Shown here one piece after another: positions 43,482 through 51,968 of a DNA stretch of 64,000 nucleotides. The DNA is from CAXXOK01 sp963675925 (GTDB lineage Bacteria; Bacillota; Clostridia; Christensenellales; Aristaeellaceae), in NCBI GenBank assembly GCA_963675925.2, contig CAXXIB010000004.1:372001-436000 (forward strand). The letters run 5' to 3'. Under the pieces are notes generated by a model that saw nothing but the letters and a program-made list of their open reading frames with translations, was not told where the DNA came from and searched no databases. Made by a program: the position numbers and the translations under genes. Numbering within the stretch: position 1 is the stretch's first letter; every line of letters begins with the position of its first letter.

Positions 43482-44369
43482 TTATTGTACCATAGGTTTG
43501 CGTGTCCAATAGCGATTGCTGCTATAGGGCCGAAAGCCGATGGCATAGTAAAACGCCTGCGAACTACCCACAAATGCACGCCTTGCGCCACGCCGGGCGC
43601 AGCGGCGCAGGCCTTCCAGCACCGCAGCCCGGCCCAGACCCCTGTTTCGATATGCCGGATCGGTCGCTACGGGCTCAACCAACGCTGACTGCGAGTGGGG
43701 GTCATGCCACATGCCGCAGAAGGACACGAAATCGCCACCGGACGCAACCACGGCAATCTTCAAATCCAAATCGACATTGGGCCGCTCGAACGCCCCGGCA
43801 TAGGTGTCTTTCATCACAAACGGGCCTTCGTTACGCTCGTGATCAAAGCCCTTCCAAAGCACCTGCCCGTAGCGGTACAGGTCGTAGGTCTCCCGCATAC
43901 TCGTGATACGAAAACCATCCGGCAATGCATAGTTGAATGCTCCTGTCGTCAGATCGAAGATCGCTTCGTGCTCTTGGTCGTCGGTCGCCATGTAGCCTTT
44001 ACGCGCAGCAAGCGCCTGAAAAGGTGCGTCGCCATCGGGAATCAGCACGGCAAACGTGCCATCTTTTTGCAGTGCTTTTTCGGCATAGGCAAGCATCTCC
44101 TCTCGGAGATTTTCATACCCCGGAAGCGTTAGTAAAAACGCCTTGCCCGGTTCGCAGTCATACGTTGCCGCAGCGACCACCTCGCCGTCTTCGCTCCATA
44201 ACCCGATTTTGGGGAGTGCGCCGGCATCCAGATAGTTGTGTGTAATCATCCAATCCCAGCGGCCGAAGTGATAATTGGCATTGTCCAAACGGATGAGAAA
44301 CCGGCGCAGCGCTGTATAATCGTCCCCAAACAACGGCTGCGGATGGAACGGATGAAACACAATCGCCAT
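43482..44369 (-). CDS. Two-domain GNAT acetyltransferase
   Basis: 295 residues. The C-terminal GNAT domain is clear: LVEPVATDPAYRNRGLGRAAVLEGLRRC, with R-N-R-G-L-G as the acetyl-CoA loop. The N-terminal 150 residues look like a second, degenerate GNAT fold. The substrate is unknown. It is divergent from the rhamnose mutarotase gene. Confidence 0.78.
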   Translation of the reverse strand: MAIVFHPFHPQPLFGDDYTALRRFLIRLDNANYHFGRWDWMITHNYLDAGALPKIGLWSEDGEVVAAATYDCEPGKAFLLTLPGYENLREEMLAYAEKALQKDGTFAVLIPDGDAPFQALAARKGYMATDDQEHEAIFDLTTGAFNYALPDGFRITSMRETYDLYRYGQVLWKGFDHERNEGPFVMKDTYAGAFERPNVDLDLKIAVVASGGDFVSFCGMWHDPHSQSALVEPVATDPAYRNRGLGRAAVLEGLRRCARRGARRAFVGSSQAFYYAIGFRPYSSNRYWTRKPMVQ

Positions 44370-44516
44370 AATGCCCTCCCTCGGCTTGTTTTCTGTATCG
44401 TAGCAAAGCGCTGTCGCTTCGTCAACCGCTTAAGTGTTTGAAGCGCGGGCGTTTGTTTGGTATACTTACAATAAAGAAAACCCGCATAAAAACCGATGAT
44501 AAGGGAGCCGAGAAAC

Positions 44517-44831
44517 ATGGAAAAACGTGCATGGAAAGCCATTCTGAAACCCGGAATGAAAGAAGAATATATCAAGCGGCACGACGAGCTATGGCCGGAG
44601 ATGGCAGAACTGCTGCAAAGCGCCGGTATTCACAATTACACCATATGGAACATTGGCGATGAGCTGTTTGGGTATTACGAATGCGAAAAGGGCGTAGACT
44701 ATGCCGAAAAAGTGCAGGCGGAAAGCCCTGTTGTCGCCCGCTGGAATGTGCACATGTCCGGCCTGATGGACATGGTCAAGGACGAGTCCGGCGCAGCCGC
44801 GCGGCTTGAAACCGTTTTTACATTCAACTGA
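44517..44831 (+). CDS. rhaM: L-rhamnose mutarotase
   Basis: 104 residues, the usual length. The start KRAWKAILKPGMKEEYIKRHDELWPEM has the catalytic His region of RhaM, followed by GIHNYTIWNIGDELFGYYE and the C-terminal AARLETVF. The enzyme interconverts L-rhamnose anomers. It lies 23 bases from the end of the GH112 gene, convergent, and supports a rhamnose-releasing role for that locus. AAGGGAG lies before ATG 44517. Confidence 0.88.
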   Translation: MEKRAWKAILKPGMKEEYIKRHDELWPEMAELLQSAGIHNYTIWNIGDELFGYYECEKGVDYAEKVQAESPVVARWNVHMSGLMDMVKDESGAAARLETVFTFN

Positions 44832-44854
44832 ACAAAAACGATAGGGAGTATTCC

Positions 44855-47002
44855 CTATCGCACAGTATCCACTGGTAGAATCTGCATCTCGTCAGCCTGC
44901 AAGCTGAAGGGGATGCTTTTTCTTTGCACACTGACCTTCCCTTGCTGCGGACGGTCCGTTTGGTTGGCCAGTACAAGTTTGCCTGCTGCCGGAAACCACG
45001 CACAGTCCACGCCGGGGGTATCGGCTACAGCGTCTACTTCACCGGTTCCAAACAACAGTCCCAGCAAGAGTCTGCTGCTTTCCGGGCTGTAACACCATCC
45101 GCCCGCATAGATGCCCTGCCCCTTGCCAAAGGCATGGCGGGTAAGGGCGAGCTTGCCGCCGTCGTCCAACCAGACCTCCGTATCGGGTCCGATCAGGTAG
45201 GCCGAAGCATGCGATGGAAGCGTGATCTTGCTATCCTGAATCCACGCAGGTGTTTGCACTGTATACTGCCAGTTGCCGTGGCTGCAGTGTTCGCCGATGG
45301 TGACACCCAGCACCTGCGCCATGCGCAGGGTATCGGCATAGCCTTCAATCGCGGATGGTTCATTCACGCCTAAAAAGGTGCCGCCGGTGTGCACAAACGC
45401 AGTGACCGCTTCTACAGCCGCGATATCGTTCCATAGCATGCCGCCGCTCCACGCCGTTCCTTTGCGTCCGGCGCAAATCAGCGCGTCCACGCCTTGCAGC
45501 GCACCGTTTTTCACATCGTCAAAGCCGATAAAGGAAACCTCCACCGGCAGTCCGGCCAGGCACTCTATCAGGTGCATTAAATCGTGATCGGCCGCCTCGT
45601 GGAAGTGCCCTGACAGCGTCCAGCTGCGAAGCCTCCCCCACGCGGTAAGCACCGCCACCTTGCGCGGCAGTGTGTACACAGCGCCAGCCTGGTGCAGGGC
45701 CTTGAGCTGCCGGAATTCGCCCGCAATCGTTTCAATACTGTCCACAAATGCCGGATAGTCCTCCACCAAATGCAGATAGCCGCCTAGCCCGATCCGCTCC
45801 ACCGGCTTACGCAGCAGTGCGCGGCGCACCTGACGCCAATAGGCTTTAGCGTCGCGGGCGGGATCACCGCCCTGCATAAAAGTCGGCGCACCGCCAAGCC
45901 CCACCGGGAACAGATAGGGGTGCAGGCGAATTTCATGAACGGGCACGGACACATCGGCGCAGAGCCGCGCCTCAAAGCCGGAGAATACGCACTTGATCAG
46001 CCCGTCGAAGTTCATTTTGCCAAAATTGCCGTTGTACGGCTCCATGCCGATCCAGCTGTCATCGTAAAACACATACGCCTTTTTCCCAAAGCGGTGTACA
46101 ATGTCGGTCAGCTCCCGCGTGAAGCCAGCCACAAACCGCTGCACAAAGGCCATCCAGTCGCGTTTGACCGGGTCGGGTACATCGTGCCCGGGACTGCGCC
46201 TGCCGCCTTTGATAAAGTCCTCCGCCGTCAGGGTATAGCCGTATTCCGTCTCAAAATCGCTCAGCATATCCGGGCTGACGGTAAAATCGTAACTGCCCCA
46301 GTCGGAAAACAGATAGCGGTTGCGCTCGTTGCTGCCCCAAACCCATGCAAAGTTATAAAACAGCGAGGTAAAGCGCACAATATCAATCGTCGGGTTCTGC
46401 TCACACCAGCGCGAAAGCCAGTCCCGCAGGTAAGCTCGCGCCTGCGGGTACACCGGGTCCAGCTGCATGAGATGTTCGCCGTCCCAGCCGTTGGTGTTGT
46501 GGTTATACATGGAAATTTCTTCCCACACCCGCCAGGCAAAAAAGCTGACCGTATAGCTGTGGAAAGCCTTGCCATGCAGGGTAACCCGCCCGGTTTCCGC
46601 GTTGTATTCCCAGCCTCCGGCAGGCAGCAGCGTCCCTTCGGTACGGTCATACACCTGCCAGCGGGCAAAGGCCTCCGCGCTGTCATTGATGGCAAACTGC
46701 CCGGTAAAGAAATCCGCCATCAGGTCGATGACAAGCGTCTCCCCCTCGCACACGCGCGGGGCGGTGCACAGGATAGTCTGCTGGCGGCAGTTCGGATGCG
46801 CCTGTATCCACGCATTATGACTGCGGATGACGCATAACGTGGCATAGATGGAAAAGCCTGCCTTGAGAATGCTATCGGACAGGGTGGTGCCATCGGAATC
46901 GCGAATCGCGTCAGCACCCCAGCGCTTGGCAAGCGCCAGTGTGAGCTCTTCATATCCGGACTCACCCGGCAGGGTGAAGCTGCCGCTAGTGGGTTCAATC
47001 AT
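44855..47002 (-). CDS. GH112 phosphorylase (galactosyl-N-acetylhexosamine or galactosyl-rhamnose type)
   Basis: 715 residues, normal for GH112. FTLPGESGYEELTLALAKRWGADAIRDSDGTTLS opens the barrel, RVWEEISMYNHNTNGW follows, and AYVFYDDSWIGMEPYNGNFGK near 309-330 contains the catalytic Asp. The C-terminal part is beta-rich. GH112 enzymes phosphorolyse beta-galactosides: lacto-N-biose/galacto-N-biose (1,3) or beta-1,4-galactosyl-L-rhamnose. Here it follows a GH105 rhamnogalacturonyl hydrolase, with the stop overlapping, and sits beside rhaM, so the galactosyl-rhamnose activity is my preferred inference. No signal peptide: cytoplasmic, acts on imported sugar. GAGGAG before the ATG. Confidence 0.88.
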   Translation of the reverse strand: MIEPTSGSFTLPGESGYEELTLALAKRWGADAIRDSDGTTLSDSILKAGFSIYATLCVIRSHNAWIQAHPNCRQQTILCTAPRVCEGETLVIDLMADFFTGQFAINDSAEAFARWQVYDRTEGTLLPAGGWEYNAETGRVTLHGKAFHSYTVSFFAWRVWEEISMYNHNTNGWDGEHLMQLDPVYPQARAYLRDWLSRWCEQNPTIDIVRFTSLFYNFAWVWGSNERNRYLFSDWGSYDFTVSPDMLSDFETEYGYTLTAEDFIKGGRRSPGHDVPDPVKRDWMAFVQRFVAGFTRELTDIVHRFGKKAYVFYDDSWIGMEPYNGNFGKMNFDGLIKCVFSGFEARLCADVSVPVHEIRLHPYLFPVGLGGAPTFMQGGDPARDAKAYWRQVRRALLRKPVERIGLGGYLHLVEDYPAFVDSIETIAGEFRQLKALHQAGAVYTLPRKVAVLTAWGRLRSWTLSGHFHEAADHDLMHLIECLAGLPVEVSFIGFDDVKNGALQGVDALICAGRKGTAWSGGMLWNDIAAVEAVTAFVHTGGTFLGVNEPSAIEGYADTLRMAQVLGVTIGEHCSHGNWQYTVQTPAWIQDSKITLPSHASAYLIGPDTEVWLDDGGKLALTRHAFGKGQGIYAGGWCYSPESSRLLLGLLFGTGEVDAVADTPGVDCAWFPAAGKLVLANQTDRPQQGKVSVQRKSIPFSLQADEMQILPVDTVR

Positions 47003-48032
47003 TGTGCGGCTCCTCTGTTTTCACGATTGCCGACAGGAACGCAAGCGCTAGACCCTGGCCCCAGCCCTGTGTCCAGCTGCGTGAGATTTTCCGGTAGCCG
47101 TCCAAATCCTTCATTACGGCGGTGCCGCCGGAAACATTCAGCACCCGTCCATCCGTTGTAATATTATCCAGAATCGCCGGATAAGCTTTGACAATATATT
47201 CAGCGTGCAGCGGGTTATCATTTCGCACCATCGCCGCTGCAATACCGCAGGAGGCGGACAGCTCCTCATAGCTTTCGGGGTCATTGAGCACCGTGCGCCA
47301 GAGGCCGTCTTCGGTTTGCAGCTTTTTCAGCTCCGCCAGCTGATCGCGCAAAGAGCAATCAATATCCATAAACGGCGGATAGAGGTAGGGCTCTGGCAGC
47401 GTCCACTTGACCTGCGACATGGTATAGGCCGCCCAGGCATTGGCGCGTGCCCAGAAAAAGCCGGACATATGGTTTTGATCCACGCTGGAATAGCCATGGT
47501 ACCAAAGTCCCGTTTGCTTGTCCTGCAAATACTTGATATGCCAGTCATACTGGCTTAGCGCATCGGTAATCAGCGCGTCGTCCTTAGTAAGCACCCCAAA
47601 GCGCAGCATAAAATACGCGGCCATAAACAGGGTATCCGCCCAGGCCTGGCCGGGAAAATCATTATGGATGGAAACGGTATGTTGAAGCACATGATCGCCG
47701 AAGCGCAGTGCGTGATGACGTAAATAATCGATCTTCTGTCTGGCAATGTCCAGATAGCGATCGTCGCCTGTTGCCTGATACAGCGCCAGCAGGCTATGCC
47801 CCATGGCGCAGGTGTTTACGGTAAACGGCGGCAGCCCCAGCTTGAGCAGCGCGTCCACCTTGGTTTGCAGCATGTTTAGCAGGGCCTCATCGCCCGTAGC
47901 CTCGAACGCTCTGGCGATACCGTAATAGGCCACGCCACAGGGCCAGTCCCAGGGTAAATCCATTTCGATGGTTTTCTGTACCACAGCGGTAATGATGCCG
48001 GGCAGCTGCGCACGGTCCAGTGCTAGTTTCAT
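46995..48032 (-). CDS. GH105 unsaturated rhamnogalacturonyl hydrolase
   Basis: 345 residues, a single (alpha/alpha)6 barrel, no signal peptide. Conserved blocks are WDWPCGVAYYGIARAFE, TVSIHNDFPGQAWADTLFMAAYFMLRFG (catalytic Asp in WADTLFM) and RSWTQGWGQGLALAFL. GH105 removes the 4,5-unsaturated galacturonate from rhamnogalacturonan-I oligosaccharides made by lyases. It lies after the binding-protein gene and overlaps the GH112 gene by 8 bases, so they are one operon. Confidence 0.88.
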   Translation of the reverse strand: MKLALDRAQLPGIITAVVQKTIEMDLPWDWPCGVAYYGIARAFEATGDEALLNMLQTKVDALLKLGLPPFTVNTCAMGHSLLALYQATGDDRYLDIARQKIDYLRHHALRFGDHVLQHTVSIHNDFPGQAWADTLFMAAYFMLRFGVLTKDDALITDALSQYDWHIKYLQDKQTGLWYHGYSSVDQNHMSGFFWARANAWAAYTMSQVKWTLPEPYLYPPFMDIDCSLRDQLAELKKLQTEDGLWRTVLNDPESYEELSASCGIAAAMVRNDNPLHAEYIVKAYPAILDNITTDGRVLNVSGGTAVMKDLDGYRKISRSWTQGWGQGLALAFLSAIVKTEEPHND

Positions 48033-48075
48033 AGGCGTCTCCTTTGGTATGGTTCATCAGGACAATGGTAAGAAA

Positions 48076-48114
48076 GGGACGTCCCCTTGCCTTCAAGGTA
48101 GAAGGGGACGTCCC
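48076..48114 (-). repeat. Strong intra-operon hairpin
   Basis: GGGACGTCCCCTT pairs perfectly (13 bp) with AAGGGGACGTCCC across a 13-base loop. It lies between the binding-protein and GH105 genes. Read leftward it is followed by TTTCTT, so it can act as a partial terminator or 3' stabiliser giving more binding protein than enzymes. It may also be a dispersed palindrome. Confidence 0.6.
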
Positions 48115-48135
48115 GGGTTGCTAGGGATACGGTTG

Positions 48136-49785
48136 TTACGGAGCCACGGGCAGCTTGGTGGTCTGACCGGCTTCGTAGGCAGCCAGGCGCTCGTCGATGA
48201 TTTCCTGATATCCGGCATCCAGATATTTCTGGCTCAGCTCGGCGTACAGGGCGTCAAACTCTTCGGGCGCACACTTGGTGAGCAGTACGGAGTATTCCTG
48301 GAACAGGCTCAGCAATGTGGCATTATACTCGGATTCGGCCTCAATCGCAACTGCGAACACCGGATCGGAATAGCTCAGGCCCTGATCTGCGATTGCCTTC
48401 ATGTTGTAGTAGTTGTCAATCAGATCAGGGGTGAAGTTCTGGGGCAGGCCCTGGGGCGACATCGCTTCGATGGTCTGCTCGATGGTGCCAAGCTTCTTGG
48501 AAGCATGCACGGCGCAGGTCATGTCGATGTTGTTGTTATGGTTGAGCATGTATTCGCCGCGGTAGTCGCCATCGACGACCGGCAGGCCATCCTCGCCCAT
48601 GGAATAGGTTACGCCTTCAATCCCGTTTTCCATGACGGCCAGGGTTTCAGGCTGGGCCAGCCATTCCAGGTACATCCAGGCGGCTTTGAGCTGGTCTTCG
48701 GTCGCCAGCGACGAGAAGCCCACGATCATACCGAAGGGGTTGTCTGCGCGGAACTGCGGGTAATCCGCAACGCCTTCTTCGACCACGACATTGGGGTGCA
48801 GCACGCCAAGTTTCGCATCGGGGTTCTTGTCAAAGAACGCGGTCAGCCACGCCATATTGGAGGAAATGTATCCGCCATAGGAGAAGGCTTCGCCGTTGAT
48901 GAAATCGGTCTGGTGCTTGGAAGCGCCGCCGGTGCCGGCCATTTCAGCCTGATCCAGCTCATACTCGGTAGAGTAGAAGCCCTTGTTGTATTCGGCATTC
49001 TGGCGCTTGAGCAGGCGATAGGTGGGATACCAGCTGAAGCTGGGGGTGCCAAGGCTTGAATGCATGGCCCATTCGGCTTCATCCACAGGGAAATCGCGGA
49101 ACGCGAAGTTGGCCACATAAGCGGACTTGGGGATACCCAGGCCCAGGGGCACAGGCGCATAGTTTTCTTTGACAGCTTCCACGGCCGCTACGTACTCGGC
49201 ATAGTTCATAGGAGCGGCAATGCCCATCTCGTCCAGCCAATCCTGGCGATAGAGCGTGACATAGGCAAAGATGACATTGTAGTAGGGGCGTTCCGACAGG
49301 ACGAAGTAGTTTTCGCCATTGATGACGGAATAACCCAGCTGGTTGTTGTCCACCATGGACTGGTAGTACGTGGGGGCAACCTGAGCAAATGCATCCAGGT
49401 CGATGGGCTGCATGGCACCGTCGCTGGCCCACTGGGCTACTTTGGGATAGTCATATTCCATCAGGATGGTCGGAGTTTCGTCGGCTGCGATGAGCAGGGC
49501 GTACTTGGTCATCACATCGCCGCGCGGGATGGCAAGATATTCAACATCAACGTTGTACTTGTCGCCGAATTCAGACTGCACCCACTGGGTCCAGTAGTTG
49601 TCATCCACTGCGGGATAGCCTTCTTTGGAACGGTCGTAAACGGGAACCGTGATCTTAACGCGCTCGGCAAACGGCTCGGCAGCGATTGTGCCGCCGGCGG
49701 CGGGTTTCACTTCGTCAGCCAACGCGGGGGCCAGCAAGCTGACAAGCATAACCACGGCTAGCAGGGTGGTTACCAATTTTTTCAT
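48136..49785 (-). CDS. Extracellular oligosaccharide-binding protein (LplA/YtcQ-like)
   Basis: 549 residues, a large class of carbohydrate-binding proteins that pair with LplB/LplC permeases. Signal peptide MKKLVTTLLAVVMLVSLLAPALA, cleaved near 23, without a lipobox cysteine. Two-lobed body with repeats of Trp/Tyr (e.g. PSFSWYPTYRLL) that can stack on sugars. The start at 49785 has AAGGAG upstream; the open frame reaches 49887. It lies downstream of the two permeases; rhamnogalacturonan oligosaccharides are the likely ligand. Confidence 0.85.
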   Translation of the reverse strand: MKKLVTTLLAVVMLVSLLAPALADEVKPAAGGTIAAEPFAERVKITVPVYDRSKEGYPAVDDNYWTQWVQSEFGDKYNVDVEYLAIPRGDVMTKYALLIAADETPTILMEYDYPKVAQWASDGAMQPIDLDAFAQVAPTYYQSMVDNNQLGYSVINGENYFVLSERPYYNVIFAYVTLYRQDWLDEMGIAAPMNYAEYVAAVEAVKENYAPVPLGLGIPKSAYVANFAFRDFPVDEAEWAMHSSLGTPSFSWYPTYRLLKRQNAEYNKGFYSTEYELDQAEMAGTGGASKHQTDFINGEAFSYGGYISSNMAWLTAFFDKNPDAKLGVLHPNVVVEEGVADYPQFRADNPFGMIVGFSSLATEDQLKAAWMYLEWLAQPETLAVMENGIEGVTYSMGEDGLPVVDGDYRGEYMLNHNNNIDMTCAVHASKKLGTIEQTIEAMSPQGLPQNFTPDLIDNYYNMKAIADQGLSYSDPVFAVAIEAESEYNATLLSLFQEYSVLLTKCAPEEFDALYAELSQKYLDAGYQEIIDERLAAYEAGQTTKLPVAP

Positions 49786-49820
49786 GTTAGAGTCTCTCCT
49801 TTTTGTTTTTATGATGAAGA

Positions 49821-50732
49821 TCAGCCTTTCACAGCGCCGATCATCACTCCTTTGACAAAGTGTTTCTGTATGAACGGATACACGCAAATGATGGGAATGG
49901 TGGCAAACATAACCATGGCCGCCTGCAGAACTTCGGGGGTGGATTGCACCGACATGCCCTCGGAGATAGAGATCGCGTCCGCACCGGAGTTGAGCACCAT
50001 ATTGCTTAGCAGGTACTGTATGGGCTGCAGCGCTTTTTTGGTGATAAAGTATTTGGCATCGGCGTAGGCGTTCCAGCGGCCCACCGCGTAAAACAGGGCC
50101 AGCGTTGCCAAAATGGGCTTGCTCAGCGGCAAAATGACCTTGAACAGAATCTGAAAACTGGATGCTCCGTCCAAAAACGCCGCTTCTTCCAGGCTTTCGG
50201 GAATGGTGGACTGCAGATAGCTTTTCATAATCAGCATATTAAACGGTGAAAATGAAAGCGGCAGGACGAGCACCCACATTTTGTTGAGCAGGTTCAAATC
50301 CTTTAGCAGCAGATACTCAGGAATCAGCCCGGCGTAGAAATACAGGGTGAACAGAATCATCAGCGAGATGAAGTTCCGCCCTTTTAAGCGCCTGCGGGAC
50401 AGGGGATACGCCGCGCAGATGGTAACAACCATGCCGATGGCCGTAAACAGCACCGTGACCAGCACCGTATACAGCATGGAGTGGGTCAGCTGTCCATCGC
50501 GGAAGATGGTCGCATACGCTTCCAGCGTAACGGCTTTGGGCCACAGGGTTACGTTCTTGGCCAGTACTTCGGAGTTGCCGGAGATAGACTTGGCCGCAAT
50601 GTGGATAAACGGCAGGATGCAGGTCAAGCACAGGATGATGATGAGCGCGATGATGATGATATCGCCGATGGTCACCTGCTGTTTCATTCCGTTGCTCCCG
50701 CGCATGGGTTTGGTGCTTGCTATGTTCATCAT
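49821..50732 (-). CDS. Oligosaccharide ABC permease, LplC/YtcP-like
   Basis: 303 residues with six membrane helices. The permease EAA motif is ESLEEAAFLDGASSFQILFKVILPLSKP near residue 189-217, where the ATPase docks. No cognate ATPase is in the window; such systems share a general MsmX-type ATPase. AGGAGG precedes two adjacent ATG codons; either may be used. First permease is at 50741. Confidence 0.9.
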   Translation of the reverse strand: MMNIASTKPMRGSNGMKQQVTIGDIIIIALIIILCLTCILPFIHIAAKSISGNSEVLAKNVTLWPKAVTLEAYATIFRDGQLTHSMLYTVLVTVLFTAIGMVVTICAAYPLSRRRLKGRNFISLMILFTLYFYAGLIPEYLLLKDLNLLNKMWVLVLPLSFSPFNMLIMKSYLQSTIPESLEEAAFLDGASSFQILFKVILPLSKPILATLALFYAVGRWNAYADAKYFITKKALQPIQYLLSNMVLNSGADAISISEGMSVQSTPEVLQAAMVMFATIPIICVYPFIQKHFVKGVMIGAVKG

Positions 50733-50740
50733 GCCGCCTC

Positions 50741-51700
50741 CTATATCAGGCCGTTTTCGCCAAGACCCTTGGCAAAACGGTCGGCAGCCAGCACGAGGAC
50801 AAAGCCCAGTAACGACTGGAACAGTCCCACAGCAGCAGCTTTCGAAAAGTTACCGCCGGCCAGGCCTTTTTCGTAGATGTATATAGCCAGCTGGTACTGG
50901 TAATCCTTCACCAGCACATTGCCAAACGACGCCAGGCGCTCGTAGTTGGAGCCCATGATGCGTCCAAGGTTCAATATCAACAGCGTGACCGCCGTGGCAC
51001 GAATGCCGGGAAGTGTTACATGCCAGATCTTGCGCATGCGGTTAGCTCCATCCACGGTAGCGGCTTCGTATAATTCGGGGTTGATGCCGGTAATCGCCGC
51101 CAGGAAGATGATGGTGCCCCAGCCCATGTTCTGCCACACGGCCATCAGCAGGTAGGTCACCGCCCAATGCACCTTTTCGGTCAGGAACGGTATGCCTTCG
51201 CTGACGAAACCGGACTTCATCAGTGCGATGTTGACAAGCCCCGAACTGGGCCGAAACAGCGAGTAGGCTACGCTTGCAATGATAACCCAGCTTAAAAAGT
51301 GCGGTAGGTACAGCACTGTCTGCGAGATGCGCTTAAAGCGGGGATAGCGCAGCTCGTTGAGCATCAGGGCTAAAATGATAGGGACGGGAAACCCGATCGC
51401 TAAATCCAGAAAGTTAAACGCCAGCGAATTTTTCAGCGCACGTATAAAATCCGCATCCTTGAAAATTTTGCGGAAAATATCCAGGCCTACATACTCGCTG
51501 CCGGAAAACCCTCTGGCGGGTTTGAAGTTCATAAACGCTATACGCAGGCCGGGATAGGCGGCGTACTTAAAAATCAGCACAAAGGCGACCGGCAGAACGA
51601 GCAGCAAATACAGTTGCCAGTCCCGCCTGAGGGCGTTGCGCAGGCTGCGCGTGACTAAACCACCATGAAGATTGGGAATCACCGGTCTCGAAACTTTCAA
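50741..51700 (-). CDS. Oligosaccharide ABC permease, LplB/YteP-like
   Basis: 319 residues with six membrane helices. The EAA loop is PELYEAATVDGANRMRKIWHVTLPGIR near residue 216-242. The N-terminus DWQLYLLLVLPVAFVLIFKYAAYPGLRIAFMNF is typical of the LplB/YteP subgroup. The start is TTG at 51700 with GGAGGT 8 bases upstream. First gene of the operon permease-permease-binding protein-GH105-GH112, under the cre-like site at 51770. Confidence 0.88.
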   Translation of the reverse strand: MKVSRPVIPNLHGGLVTRSLRNALRRDWQLYLLLVLPVAFVLIFKYAAYPGLRIAFMNFKPARGFSGSEYVGLDIFRKIFKDADFIRALKNSLAFNFLDLAIGFPVPIILALMLNELRYPRFKRISQTVLYLPHFLSWVIIASVAYSLFRPSSGLVNIALMKSGFVSEGIPFLTEKVHWAVTYLLMAVWQNMGWGTIIFLAAITGINPELYEAATVDGANRMRKIWHVTLPGIRATAVTLLILNLGRIMGSNYERLASFGNVLVKDYQYQLAIYIYEKGLAGGNFSKAAAVGLFQSLLGFVLVLAADRFAKGLGENGLI

Positions 51701-51760
51701 ACGGACAGACCTCCAAAAAGACGAACAAGACAAGGGCGTATTCAGCAATTATTTGTCTTA

Positions 51761-51789
51761 ACTATACCGTTGGAAGCGGTTCCATTCCA
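51761..51789 (-). promoter_or_regulatory. Promoter candidate of the RG-I operon
   Basis: Read leftward: -10 TATAGT (51761-51766) with a weak -35 TGGAAT (51784-51789) at 17 bases, overlapping the cre-like palindrome. The weak -35 is typical of promoters that need an activator such as the adjacent AraC protein. Confidence 0.45.
51770..51785. promoter_or_regulatory. cre-like palindrome (CcpA site)
   Basis: TTGGAAGCGGTTCCA fits the catabolite-responsive-element consensus WTGNAANCGNWNNCW on both strands. It overlaps the region between -10 and -35 of the RG-I operon, so CcpA binding would repress it when better sugars are present. Confidence 0.65.
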
Positions 51790-51968
51790 TCGAATATCAA
51801 CCATGAATTGTGCAATTTCTACTATTTATTTTTTCATACATAGACGATTTGTATGATATTTGGCCAATTTAACGCGTATTGCGGCAATCTAACCGTTTTC
51901 CCCTCTAATAGATGGTTGAAATTGCCCACTCTGCGTGATACAGTATTGGCAAAGAGGTGAACGCAGGG

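Noticed and set aside
45920..46837. 305-residue plus-strand open frame
   Set aside because: Shadow of the GH112 gene.
44855..47002. Host-glycan (lacto-N-biose) pathway together with the GH29 fucosidase
   Set aside because: The GH29 gene is 25 kb away and not in the same operon, and there is no nagA or lnpB-like gene near the GH112 gene; GH105 and rhaM give the better context.
47968..49059. 363-residue plus-strand open frame
   Set aside because: Antisense to the binding protein and to the intra-operon hairpin; no ribosome site.
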